Assembly: GCA_965662365.1 (NCBI GenBank)
Contig: CBFIHR010000043.1
Coordinates: 1-37,886 of the forward strand
Source: CAWVWD01 sp965662365
Lineage (GTDB): Bacteria > Bacteroidota > Bacteroidia > Chitinophagales > Saprospiraceae
Length of the DNA: 37,886 nucleotides
Direction of reading: 5' to 3'
Within the stretch, counting starts at the first letter, position 1. Every line of letters begins with the position of its first letter. Shown here piece after piece: positions 1-8,144 of the stretch. The notes beneath the pieces are model-generated. The model worked only from the letters and a program-made list of their open reading frames with translations. It had not been told where the DNA came from and searched no databases. Position numbers and translations under genes: made by a program.

Positions 1-164
1 ATCAATTTCACGCCTGAATTTAATATTTTAGAAAATGCTATTAAATTCAGGCGTGAAATTGATCCTATAATTGAGACGACTATATTATGAAAACTTTCAT
101 CTGTTTGTATCTCAATTATAGGATCAATTTCACGCCTGAATTTAATAGCATTTTCTAAAATATT
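1..164. repeat. Nested fold-back (inverted repeat) at window edge
   Basis: Bases 22-76 are a perfect 55-base inverted copy of 110-164, separated by a 33-base loop. Bases 1-25 are in turn a perfect inverted copy of 39-63, so one stretch appears three times in alternating orientation (1-25 equals 123-147). The copied sequence encodes the N-box of a kinase ATPase domain in the minus frame, and coding sense is lost beyond about position 77. A perfect fold-back of coding DNA exactly at the sequence end is typical of an assembly or amplification artefact; a real terminal hairpin is less likely. Confidence 0.9.
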
Positions 165-1766
165 TTGAAATAATTTAGTTAAGATATCTTGATTGCATCG
201 AATTATCGGAAGCGACCCCGTGATAACTTCTGCATTATTTTTAATAAATGCTTCCTCCAAATTTTCAATAGCAACCACTAAAGCGGCTGTCATATCAACA
301 GGTGTGAAGTCTGTCGTGTCAATATCAATCACCGCATAATCAACCATACTATGCACGATATTCTCCAAAGAATTAGAACACTGTGTAATTTGAGATAAGT
401 ATTCATGGGCTTTGTCATCTAATTTATCTTCATATCGATGAGCCAAGATTTTACCCATTGTATTCATCATTTTTAAGGGAGATTTTATCTCCGTAGTAGC
501 TTTTTGGACAAAACCTTTCAACTCCTCATTACGGTTTTTCAGGAGTTCCATTTCCTTACTTTGCCATTCCATTTGGTATTGTTGTTCTACATTCTTGATT
601 GCTTTCGTTTTTTCAATACCAAATAACTCTCTTTCTAATTGTTGAGCGATCACCTTATGCTTGTAGGCGTTTTGATAATCCTTTTGAGCCGCATAAATCT
701 CAGAGATACTTTCGTTATTATACATAATAAAGAGTGTATCTTGAATATCCATGGCTATTCTCAACGAATTATTATGCAATTCAATCGCCTTTTGCGGTTC
801 TTCCTCATACATCACCGCCATATTGTGTAGCAGCTGCATTTCGCCCAGTTTATCATTAATCATCTTACACAGCCTTAATGCCATATCATAATACGATTTT
901 GCTTTTGCTGTTTTTTTTGTTCTACGACTAATGATTGCCAAATTTTGATAGATCAAATTTTGCATTTTGGTATTTCCACCATGTTCTTTATCAACCTTCA
1001 AAGCTTTTTCAAAATATTTCTCGGCCGCTTTTAGGTTATTCTGATAAATGTAACTACCGCCAATATTGGAATATAACCCCGTGATTTGATACGGATTTTC
1101 TAATCGTTCCCAAATATCAACAGACTTGAAATAGCTGTCCAAAGATTTTTCAAAATCTTTTTGAGCCCCATAAATTAGCCCCATTACGTGATACGTCATC
1201 GCCTCCCAGCCATCTAACCGATTGTGATCTTCGTAACTCCGTAAGTTATGAATACAAATATCAAACGCTTCTTCATATTTGCCTTTACGATAAAATATTT
1301 TAGCAATTTGAGCATTCGTAAATGGCTCGTATTGTTTATTATTCAAATAAGTTTGGGTTTCTTGAGACATCAATAGGTACTCATAGGCATCATCATACTT
1401 TCCTTGATTGATCAATATTTCCGCCAAGTTTTTACACGTTATGATGAATTGTTCGGACTTATCGCTCAAGGCATCGAAGGCTTGATAACAATACAAGCGA
1501 GCTTTTCGATAATCACCATGTTGAATCTCTGCAATCGCAAACACATTACACGCTATTCCCAAATTTTCATTATCTCTATTCTGCAACCCCAAATCCAGTA
1601 ACTCTTGAGCATACTCTCTTGCTACTTCAGGCTGATGATACTGCAATCCCTTGATAATAGCACGCAAAAGTTCGATCCGCTTAGATGGCTCTCTAACCGT
1701 TTCTAAGCGCTTTATCCGCTTATTGATTACATTTTTTTCTTTCAGAACAGCTCGTGTGTAATTCAT
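1..1766 (-). CDS. TPR-containing histidine-kinase-like protein, 3' truncated
   Basis: An open frame starts at ATG 1766-1764 and stays open to the window edge (about 588 codons, the last ~25 lying in the fold-back and probably not real). Residues ~1-395 are helical repeats with TPR-like signatures (GKYDDAYEYL, GKYEEAFDIC, KDFEKSLDSYFKSVDIW, NNLKAAEKYFEKALKV). A short coiled linker leads to a HisKA-like helix at ~415-465 and the start of an HATPase_c domain with N-box QNILENAIKF (Asn535, Asn539). The G boxes are missing because of the fold-back. There is no signal peptide or membrane segment, so it should be cytosolic. The position that normally holds the phospho-accepting His in the H-box (SHDLKxPL) reads Thr425 (ATTEIKSPLK), so autophosphorylation is doubtful. 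It lies 82 bases downstream of gldG on the same strand and may be co-transcribed. Fold assignment is fairly sure; activity and partner are unknown. Confidence 0.8.
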   Translation of the reverse strand, partial: MNYTRAVLKEKNVINKRIKRLETVREPSKRIELLRAIIKGLQYHQPEVAREYAQELLDLGLQNRDNENLGIACNVFAIAEIQHGDYRKARLYCYQAFDALSDKSEQFIITCKNLAEILINQGKYDDAYEYLLMSQETQTYLNNKQYEPFTNAQIAKIFYRKGKYEEAFDICIHNLRSYEDHNRLDGWEAMTYHVMGLIYGAQKDFEKSLDSYFKSVDIWERLENPYQITGLYSNIGGSYIYQNNLKAAEKYFEKALKVDKEHGGNTKMQNLIYQNLAIISRRTKKTAKAKSYYDMALRLCKMINDKLGEMQLLHNMAVMYEEEPQKAIELHNNSLRIAMDIQDTLFIMYNNESISEIYAAQKDYQNAYKHKVIAQQLERELFGIEKTKAIKNVEQQYQMEWQSKEMELLKNRNEELKGFVQKATTEIKSPLKMMNTMGKILAHRYEDKLDDKAHEYLSQITQCSNSLENIVHSMVDYAVIDIDTTDFTPVDMTAALVVAIENLEEAFIKNNAEVITGSLPIIRCNQDILTKLFQNILENAIKFRREIDPIIEIQTDESFHNIVVSIIGSISRLNLIAFSKILNSGVKL

Positions 1767-1848
1767 TCTTTTGTTTGAGTGTTCTAATATTCAAATGTTT
1801 GAGTATTTTTAACACTCAAACATTTAAACAATCGAACATTTGAACATA
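1767..1848. repeat. Intergenic hairpin built of octamer words
   Basis: Between gldG and the kinase-like gene. Bases 1793-1804 pair perfectly with 1814-1825 (12 bp, 9-base loop). The words (TGTTTGA, TGTTCGA) recur in the gap upstream of the unknown secreted protein at 5178-5266; the 15-base stretch TTAAACAATCGAACA is in both. The words end a few bases before the kinase ATG (CACTCAAACAAAAGA then ATG). It could act as a terminator for gldG or as a spacer; no U-tract is evident. Confidence 0.6.
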
Positions 1849-3546
1849 CTAACTTGCAAAACGTCGTTGACGCATGTAGTTGAATAATAAACCGAATACG
1901 ACTAAGAATACTAAAGGTATTAAAATATTTATAATTTGCCACTTCGATTTAGATTCTTCTATTTTTGCTTTGTCCAAAACACGTAATTTCACCTCCTTCA
2001 TCCGAGCCGCAGTTATCCCCTCATCATCTAACATATAATCAATCGTATTCAACAAAAAACTCTTGTTCGCAAACTGATATTTTTCAAAAGGATTATATCC
2101 TAAAGGTTGATACGTATTATTTCGATAATCAATAATATTTTTAGCAATATCGCCGTCGGCAACGACCAACATCTTCGCTCCTGGATCTGCTTTTTCTTTG
2201 TATTGCAGTCCTAATTGTTGTAATCCTTGAATCGTTTCTGGTGCAACTATGCCTTTAAAGGCAGACGGAAATTCACCTTCTAACAAAATCGCAACAGGAA
2301 TCTCCCCTTTATTAAATTGTGTAGGGTCGAGTTTGTATCGAGTGATTTCAAACGATACTCGAACGGGTGAACGTTGTATTCGACTTCGCTCAGAAGTACT
2401 TAATAAGATAGATTTTTTAATTTTATTAGCCGTTTGTATCGTATCCAAAACCGTTGGAAACTGTAAATCAACATAATCCAAATTCTTCGTAATCGGATGA
2501 TCTGTCGAAGGTTTTACTTTCGGGTGATAAGGCCAAGGTTTTAGTTCAATTTGTGGCTTTCCACCAACTTGACCAACAACTTGTGGGATTCTCGTATTGT
2601 TAAAATCCAACGCCAAAGCAGAATTAAATCGAACGCCATATTTGAAAAACATAGACTCTAAATCCAATTGATTATCGTAAGGAACATAAGCCTCTTTTCC
2701 TCGAAGCGAGTCAATCGTCACATTTAATCTATCCAATAACCACAATACATTTCCGCCATTCATCACATATTGATCAATCATAAATTGATGCTTTTTTGGA
2801 ATCGCAATCAACGGACGAGCCATAATTACCACATCAATTTTCGGGTCAATCGTAACCATACTATCCAAAGAAGTACTTTGGACTTCATAATATTGCTTCA
2901 AAGTTTTTTCAAAATCAGCTCGCTCAAACGGCGACAATTCTCCGTGTCCTTCTACAAATAAGACATACGGACGCTCTGCATTTTTTAAACTTTTGAAACC
3001 GTTAGCAAAATTGTATTCTAATAAGTTAATAGAATTTTTTAACAATACTTCCTCCGGCATTGCCTGCGGTGCATCGGCTTGAACCAAACTCACCGAAGTT
3101 ACTCTATCACCAAATCGCATTGCAGCAAAAGGAAAAATCGGTTGAGCCGTCAAATCTTCTTTATTGGTCAATAACTTTGGTACAATTCCAATCGTTTTCA
3201 GTTTTTCCCACATCTGCTTTTTCTCCTCTTGATTCGATGGGTTTGGATCTACGAATTGATAATCTACATTTGGATTCATCGCACGGAATCTGTCCAGCAT
3301 TGCAATAGTTGCCTCTTGCAACTGACGATAATCTGCAGGAATATTATCCCCTGTCAAATACACATCAATAAATATTTTATCTTGCAGATTCTTAACCAAA
3401 TCCTTTGTCGGTTGCGTAATCGAATACCGTTTATCTTCTGTCAAATCAAAATAGCCATAAAAATATCGTCCGATGATGTTAATAAATATCAAAATCGCTA
3501 CTAAAATGATAAACTGAATGATTGACTGTCTTTTTTTATTTTGCAT
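1849..3546 (-). CDS. gldG: Gliding-motility ABC transporter substrate-associated protein GldG
   Basis: A 565-residue protein with one membrane segment near the N-terminus (~11-31), a large extracytoplasmic ABC-transporter-auxiliary (GldG/DUF4350-like) region, and a second membrane segment near the C-terminus (~540-558) followed by a short basic tail (RQRRFAS). This N-in/C-in topology and length match GldG, which with GldF forms the membrane part of the GldAFG transporter needed for gliding in Flavobacterium johnsoniae. The sequence after the first membrane segment (YGYFDLTEDKRYSIT) is a family hallmark. It follows gldF on the same strand after 139 bases. The transported substrate is unknown for the family. 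Confidence 0.9.
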   Translation of the reverse strand: MQNKKRQSIIQFIILVAILIFINIIGRYFYGYFDLTEDKRYSITQPTKDLVKNLQDKIFIDVYLTGDNIPADYRQLQEATIAMLDRFRAMNPNVDYQFVDPNPSNQEEKKQMWEKLKTIGIVPKLLTNKEDLTAQPIFPFAAMRFGDRVTSVSLVQADAPQAMPEEVLLKNSINLLEYNFANGFKSLKNAERPYVLFVEGHGELSPFERADFEKTLKQYYEVQSTSLDSMVTIDPKIDVVIMARPLIAIPKKHQFMIDQYVMNGGNVLWLLDRLNVTIDSLRGKEAYVPYDNQLDLESMFFKYGVRFNSALALDFNNTRIPQVVGQVGGKPQIELKPWPYHPKVKPSTDHPITKNLDYVDLQFPTVLDTIQTANKIKKSILLSTSERSRIQRSPVRVSFEITRYKLDPTQFNKGEIPVAILLEGEFPSAFKGIVAPETIQGLQQLGLQYKEKADPGAKMLVVADGDIAKNIIDYRNNTYQPLGYNPFEKYQFANKSFLLNTIDYMLDDEGITAARMKEVKLRVLDKAKIEESKSKWQIINILIPLVFLVVFGLLFNYMRQRRFAS

Positions 3547-3685
3547 TGTCTGTGTTTTTTAGACAAGATTTTTTTAATTAAAATGAAAGCTCTAAACTTC
3601 TCTAAACTAAATTTTGGCCACCGAGCCATCGGGACAAACGAAAGCCAAAAGGAAAATGCTCCTTCTTAGCATCTCTGTGTTCGTA

Positions 3686-4417
3686 TTACCAGCTTCTACG
3701 CTCCAGCATCAACCTCGTCAAACCGATAAAAATTACGATTAACGAAGCAAAGTAAACGAAATCACGAGTATCTAAAACGCCTCGGCTAATAGACTGATAA
3801 TGATAATCAACGCCCAGCATTTCAATCAAATAATCTATTGTTCCCACAAAACCAGGGAAATTACTTAAAAAGTCAAACCCGACATAAAAGAAAAAGCACA
3901 AGAAAACACCTAAGACGAAAGCGACAATTTGATTAGTGGTAATCGAGGAGGAAAATATGCCAATTGCTACGAAAACTGCTCCTAAGAAGAACAGCCCAAA
4001 GTACGATCCCCAAACTGCCCCAGAGTCAATGTTACCAACAGGTGCACCTAATCGGTGAATCGTCCAAAAGTATAATAATGTCGGTAAAATGGCGAATAAA
4101 ACCAAAACCAAACTCGCCAAATATTTACCTAAAATAATCTCTAAGTCGGTGACTGGTCGAGTAGCTAAAAACTCGATTGTTCCTGTCTGCTGTTCTTCTG
4201 CAAAAGTTCGCATCGTAATGGCAGGAATAAGAAACATAAAAATATTGGGGGCGAAACCAAAGAAAAAATCTAAGGTTGCGAATCCTGAATCTAATAAATT
4301 CGTATCAGGAAAAACCCATAAAAATAATCCCATCGTTATCAAAAACACACCGATAACAATATAACCGATAAGCGAACTAAAAAAGGTATTGACTTCTTTT
4401 CGTAATATACTAAGCAC
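3686..4417 (-). CDS. gldF: Gliding-motility ABC transporter permease GldF
   Basis: A 243-residue integral membrane protein with about six hydrophobic helices and an ABC-2 permease signature (EEQQTGTIEFLATRPVTDLEI) after the second helix, typical of GldF/NosY-like permeases. It would pair with GldA (ATPase, 5267-6172) and GldG. The start codon is GTG at 4417-4415: an in-frame TAA lies two codons upstream (4423-4421), so no earlier start is possible. The upstream gap consists of 7-base repeats that end about 10 bases before the GTG. The C-terminus RLMLERRSW ends cleanly. Identification is strong because gldG follows directly. Confidence 0.9.
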   Translation of the reverse strand: MLSILRKEVNTFFSSLIGYIVIGVFLITMGLFLWVFPDTNLLDSGFATLDFFFGFAPNIFMFLIPAITMRTFAEEQQTGTIEFLATRPVTDLEIILGKYLASLVLVLFAILPTLLYFWTIHRLGAPVGNIDSGAVWGSYFGLFFLGAVFVAIGIFSSSITTNQIVAFVLGVFLCFFFYVGFDFLSNFPGFVGTIDYLIEMLGVDYHYQSISRGVLDTRDFVYFASLIVIFIGLTRLMLERRSW

Positions 4418-4427
4418 TTGTTAGTTT

Positions 4428-4535
4428 TTAGTGATTAGTGATTAGTGATTAGTCGTTTTAATGATTAATAATTAATGATTAGTTTTACCTAATCATTATC
4501 TTACTAATCACTAATTACTAATCACTAACGACTAA
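4428..4535. repeat. Heptamer array forming a nested inverted repeat
   Basis: On the plus strand GTGATTA is repeated in tandem at 4431-4455. The opposite arm at about 4501-4533 carries the complementary words (CTAATCA, TAATCAC). Inside lies a second perfect stem, 4474-4482 with 4489-4497. The array fills the gap between the unknown secreted protein and gldF and overlaps the 3' end of the former, whose stop codon (4520-4518) is part of a repeat word. It could form a cruciform or an RNA hairpin. The same words occur just upstream of the metal-transporter ATPase (36603-36618) and permease (35823-35831) starts. Confidence 0.8.
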
Positions 4536-5177
4536 ATAATAAGGATTTCTATCGTTATAAATCAGCAGCATTTTGTAGAGCTTCTCTCTGGCTTCTGCGG
4601 CTGACAAATCATTAATCGTATTCGTTAATTGTTTGTCGTCTTGAATCCAATTTTTGAATGTCGAAACTTCCATATCTGAGATATTGCCAGTTTCAAAATT
4701 CAGCATTTTTTCAACGACAACAGGTTCTTTATTTTCTACGTTTTGCTGCCAAATCGGCCGACCGGTGTTCGGGTCATAAATCGTCATCGGTACTTCTCGC
4801 ATTTCATAAGAATCATAATAAAAATAGCACAACTTTCCCCGCACCCGCAATGCCGTAAAAATAGTCTGTCCCTTCATCGTGTCAATCATTCGAATATACG
4901 GCACACCTTCGACACAAATTCCCCAGACAGCTTCTTGTAAACCAACTTTTGAAGAATCTTTTACATTCAAATATTCCAAACGAATCACCTCTTTATCTCT
5001 ATTGATATGAGCTGAGGCGTTAATTTCTGCCCAAGTATAATTCGGTTTATTTTGTTGTAAATCATTGATAGTCAAGTAAACACCATCATTAAACTCAAAC
5101 GAATTTACTAATTGAACCGAATCTTGACCGAACAGCGTGAATGTAAAACAGCAAAAAATAGGAATTAAATATTTCAT
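4518..5177 (-). CDS. Secreted protein of unknown function within the gldA-gldF interval
   Basis: A 219-residue protein whose first ~17 residues (MKYLIPIFCCFTFTLFG) form a signal peptide; the mature part would begin near QDSVQL. I do not recognise the family. The mature protein is rich in beta-prone stretches, has few repeats and no obvious catalytic motif. It lies 89 bases after gldA and 100 bases before gldF on the same strand, so it is probably co-transcribed with the gliding transporter and may act in the periplasm with it; this is inference from position only. The last codons (VVSD, stop) lie in the heptamer array, so the C-terminus may have been altered by repeat spread. Confidence 0.8.
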   Translation of the reverse strand: MKYLIPIFCCFTFTLFGQDSVQLVNSFEFNDGVYLTINDLQQNKPNYTWAEINASAHINRDKEVIRLEYLNVKDSSKVGLQEAVWGICVEGVPYIRMIDTMKGQTIFTALRVRGKLCYFYYDSYEMREVPMTIYDPNTGRPIWQQNVENKEPVVVEKMLNFETGNISDMEVSTFKNWIQDDKQLTNTINDLSAAEAREKLYKMLLIYNDRNPYYLVVSD

Positions 5178-5266
5178 TTTTTAATGTTTGAATGTTCGAT
5201 TGTTCAAAATGTTTGATTGTTGCTTAACATTTGAACATTCAAACAATTAAACAATCGAACACACAA
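5178..5266. repeat. Octamer word array between gldA and the secreted-protein gene
   Basis: Variants of the 8-base word GTTYGAWT are arrayed in one orientation in the left half (TGTTTGAATGTTCGATTGTT), then complementary words (AACATTCAAACA, AACAATCGAAC) follow in the right half in a different order. The result is an imperfect, permuted inverted repeat. It ends about 6 bases before the downstream ATG at 5177. It belongs to the same word family as 1767-1848. Confidence 0.7.
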
Positions 5267-6172
5267 TTATTTTGTCAATTCTTGGAAAACATTCTCGATG
5301 CTGTACGTTTCACGTCTCATTTCAAGTAATGTTAGCTTATTCTGAACTGCAAAATGAAATACTTTGCTGCGTACATCGACTTTTTTATTCGATAATAATT
5401 CCCATTTATTGTCCTCCAAGGCTTTAACCGATTTTACCCCCTCGATTTTTGACAACTGGCTTTTATTCACATTTTGAGCAAACTCAACAGTTATCAGATT
5501 ACCGCCTGTCACTCGGTCTTGTAGCTTTTCGATAGAATCATTAGCAACCAGTTTTCCTTTATTAATAATGACCACTCTATCACAAATCGCCTGTACTTCT
5601 TGCATAATGTGCGTCGAAAAAATCACCGTTTTCTCTTGGCCTATTTTTTTTATCAACGCTCGAATCTCTACTAACTGATTCGGATCGAGCCCCGAGGTAG
5701 GCTCGTCTAAAATCAATACATCAGGATTGTGCAACATTGCTTGTGCCAAACCGACACGCTGCTTATACCCTTTTGATAAAGAATCTATGATTTTATTTTG
5801 CTCTCGTTCCAGGCCAGTCATTTCGATCATCTCCGCAACTCGTGATTTCTTATTTGAAACTTTATGCAAATTAGCGACAAAAGTCAAATATTCTTTCACG
5901 TACATATCTTTATATAATGGATTTCGCTCAGGCAAATAACCAATTCTCTTTTGCACTTCAAGCGGTGATGCTGCTGTATTAAACCCACAAACGGTAGTGC
6001 TTCCTTCTGATTGAGGAATAAAACCCGTAATGATTTTCATCGTTGTCGATTTTCCTGCACCATTTGGCCCCAAAAAACCCAAAACCTCTCCTTGCTTCGC
6101 TTTAAAAGAAATATTATCAACTGCACGCTGTTCACCATAAACCTTGACTAAATTCTTGACTTCTACCGACAT
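5267..6172 (-). CDS. gldA: Gliding-motility ABC transporter ATP-binding protein GldA
   Basis: A 301-residue ABC ATPase: Walker A GPNGAGKST at 35-43, signature LSKGYKQR at 132-139, Walker B LILDEP with Asp156/Glu157, and switch His188 (STHIMQE). The ~80-residue C-terminal extension is the regulatory domain common to ABC-2 exporter ATPases of the CcmA/NatA type, and GldA belongs to this class. It energises the GldF/GldG membrane pair on the cytoplasmic face. The clustering with gldF and gldG on one strand supports GldA over a generic exporter ATPase; in F. johnsoniae gldA is not adjacent to gldFG, so the arrangement here is more compact. Confidence 0.88.
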   Translation of the reverse strand: MSVEVKNLVKVYGEQRAVDNISFKAKQGEVLGFLGPNGAGKSTTMKIITGFIPQSEGSTTVCGFNTAASPLEVQKRIGYLPERNPLYKDMYVKEYLTFVANLHKVSNKKSRVAEMIEMTGLEREQNKIIDSLSKGYKQRVGLAQAMLHNPDVLILDEPTSGLDPNQLVEIRALIKKIGQEKTVIFSTHIMQEVQAICDRVVIINKGKLVANDSIEKLQDRVTGGNLITVEFAQNVNKSQLSKIEGVKSVKALEDNKWELLSNKKVDVRSKVFHFAVQNKLTLLEMRRETYSIENVFQELTK

Positions 6173-6590
6173 TCTTGTTTTGATTTTATGATTAGAATGA
6201 CTTTCCTATACACGAACGTAAAATTAGTAAAATCATTTTTCTATCAATAGGATTTCTATTAATCTATTGGTATTTTAATAGTCATAATGTGTGAATACTA
6301 TAATTTTATAAATAAAGTCTAAACGATTATTTATAAATCCTTAATCCGATTAAAAGATAAAAGACACAACTTTTCAATAATTTGAATTTATTCGCAAATA
6401 ACTTACATTTTTGATGTAATATTTTATTCTGACATAATGATTTATTGTAAAATGATTATCTTTGCAGGAAATTTTAAGCTAAATTTTTAAATGCTTAAAA
6501 CTCAAAAAAAGAATTATAATTTTATAAATTATAAATTTAACCATCAAACCAAATTGTGCTTTATTTTATTCACAGCAAAATATCAAAAAG
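6173..6590. other. AT-rich divergent intergenic region
   Basis: 418 bases between gldA (-) and the DksA-like gene (+). I see no open frame of note. It holds one good -7 element for the plus-strand gene (listed separately); no clear promoter element for gldA was found. Confidence 0.6.
6457..6464 (+). promoter_or_regulatory. TAnnTTTG -7 element upstream of the DksA-like gene
   Basis: TATCTTTG fits the Bacteroidota -7 consensus. It implies a transcript start near 6470 and a ~120-base leader. No convincing -33 TTG was seen at the usual spacing. Confidence 0.45.
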
Positions 6591-6980
6591 ATGATTACCA
6601 CAGAAAAAACCAGATATTCTGAAGCAGAATTAGAGGAGTTCAGAGTACTAATCAATCAAAAATTGACAAAAGCTCGTGAAGAGTTAAATTTGTATTTACC
6701 ACAATTAAACGATAGAGCCGACGATGAAAGTACAAAAGTAAAAGGAATGGACGGAGTCGGAACAGTTGAAATTGAACGGCTGCAAACATTGGCTGCACGT
6801 CAAAAGAAATACATCAAACACCTTGAAAATGCATTAATTCGTATCGAAAATAAAGTGTACGGTGTGTGTAGAGCGACCGGAAAACTAATTCGTAAAGAGC
6901 GATTAATGGCTGTTCCTCATGCTACGTTAAGCATCGCAGCAAAAGAAGCACGTACGCCTGTCAGACGTAGAAGACGCTAG
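6591..6980 (+). CDS. TraR/DksA-family small protein with degenerate zinc site
   Basis: A 129-residue protein with a long helical N-terminal part (predicted coiled coil ~10-88) and the C-terminal globular signature of the DksA/TraR family (YGVCRATGKLIRKERLMAVPH, then ATLSIAAK, ~90-118). Of the four classical zinc cysteines only Cys93 remains; the others read Thr96, Ser114 and Ala117. Such Cys-poor forms are common in Bacteroidota and keep the fold without zinc. DksA-family proteins insert into the RNA polymerase secondary channel; whether this one does is inferred. The tail is very basic (RRRRR), which may help RNA or DNA contact. It has its own promoter and ends in a strong terminator. Confidence 0.82.
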   Translation: MITTEKTRYSEAELEEFRVLINQKLTKAREELNLYLPQLNDRADDESTKVKGMDGVGTVEIERLQTLAARQKKYIKHLENALIRIENKVYGVCRATGKLIRKERLMAVPHATLSIAAKEARTPVRRRRR

Positions 6981-7011
6981 GCTTAATAGTTATGAAAAAG
7001 TTGTGAAATAC

Positions 7012-7041
7012 AAAAAAGCCTGTCAAATGACGGGCTTTTTT
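7012..7041. terminator. Bidirectional terminator between convergent genes
   Basis: Stem 7012-7024 with 7029-7041 (13 pairs, one G-U), loop AAAT. A-run on one side and T-run on the other serve both the plus-strand DksA-like gene and the minus-strand SDR gene ending at 7065. Confidence 0.9.
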
Positions 7042-7064
7042 GTTGTCCTTTGATTCCCTCTTGA

Positions 7065-7904
7065 CTATTTAATATTAGATTTTTTCTGCGCCTCTTTTCC
7101 CTTAAACGAATCCATAGATTTATAAACGCCGAAAACATCGCCTGCTACGTAATCAAACATTCGAGTCGGCAAAATCCCTTTTAATAAAGGGACAGCATTG
7201 ACCATAAAAGGAGCTTTTAAATTCACTTCGTTGTCTTCGATGGCTTTCATCACTTGTTCTACGAATGCCCTTGGCTCTAAAAAAGGCGTTAATAAAGGCG
7301 GTGTAACCCCATCAAACATTCCGGTATTGATATAACTCGGTGTAACCGTCAATATTTTTACGTTCGGTGCGTCATGCTGCATTTCTAATCGTAATGACTC
7401 CGACCAACCGATAACCGCCCATTTGCTGGCTGCATAAACCGACATATTAGGATTCGCTACCAGACCGGCTGCAGATGCAATATTGATAATATGACCAAAT
7501 CCTTGTTGAATCATCGCTGGTAAAAATGCATTCGCAACACGCATTACGCCCAAGGTATTAATATTCATTGTGCGTTCAATATCTGCATCGGTATGTTCCA
7601 CAAACCGTTTACTGCCTGCTACAATTCCTGCATTATTGAATAAAATATCGACTTCTCCGATATTTGCCAATACATCTTGAGCCGCCCAAGCAATATCTTC
7701 TTTATCCGCAACATTAACAATATAAGGATGTACTTCAAACCCACGACTTTCTAACTCTGCCGTTGTTTGGTTGAGCATTTCCTCATTAATGTCCCAAATA
7801 ATTACTCGTTTTGCTTTTCGTTCTAAAGCTTTTTTAGCCATCAACTTGCCTATTCCGCTCGCTCCTCCAGTAACTAAAACTGTTCTGCTTTTAAATGAAC
7901 TCAT
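7065..7904 (-). CDS. Short-chain dehydrogenase/reductase (SDR)
   Basis: A 279-residue classical SDR with dinucleotide-binding TGGASGIG at 12-19, NNAG at 90-93, and catalytic Ser144, Tyr157 and Lys161 (YAASK). Asp38 at the end of the second strand (IIWDIN) suggests preference for NAD(H). The ~45 residues after the core are not typical and contain PTRMFDYVAGD. The family acts on many alcohols, ketones and lipids; the substrate cannot be told. It stands alone, with a terminator on its 3' side and ~240 non-coding bases separating it from the OmpA-like gene. Confidence 0.88.
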   Translation of the reverse strand: MSSFKSRTVLVTGGASGIGKLMAKKALERKAKRVIIWDINEEMLNQTTAELESRGFEVHPYIVNVADKEDIAWAAQDVLANIGEVDILFNNAGIVAGSKRFVEHTDADIERTMNINTLGVMRVANAFLPAMIQQGFGHIINIASAAGLVANPNMSVYAASKWAVIGWSESLRLEMQHDAPNVKILTVTPSYINTGMFDGVTPPLLTPFLEPRAFVEQVMKAIEDNEVNLKAPFMVNAVPLLKGILPTRMFDYVAGDVFGVYKSMDSFKGKEAQKKSNIK

Positions 7905-8082
7905 ATTTTAGATTGTTAGAGTTGATAAACTGTTTTATTGCTATAAAAATAATATAGTTTATCAACCAATAATGTTGATAGGTTACATCTGACTTGTTGT
8001 AACTTTTGTGAAAGGTAGGATAGTTTGAAAACTCAAAGGAAGACAACAAAGATAAGCAATTTTGAGGAAATATGTAAATAAT

Positions 8083-8119
8083 AAAAATCGTCAGGCAATT
8101 TTGAAATCACCTGACGATT
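8083..8119 (-). terminator. Terminator of the OmpA-like lipoprotein gene
   Basis: Perfect 10-bp stem 8086-8095 with 8110-8119; on the minus strand it is followed by a T-run (complement of 8083-8087). It lies 26 bases beyond the stop. Confidence 0.85.
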
Positions 8120-8144
8120 AAGCACTTTACAGCTTTTATTTAAA

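Noticed and set aside
3611..3652. TTTTGGC/GCCAAAA pair in the gldF-gldG gap as a terminator
   Set aside because: Arms are 7 bases, the loop is long and no T-run follows.
4428..4535. CRISPR-like array
   Set aside because: Repeat unit is 7 bases in direct tandem without spacers, so it is not CRISPR.
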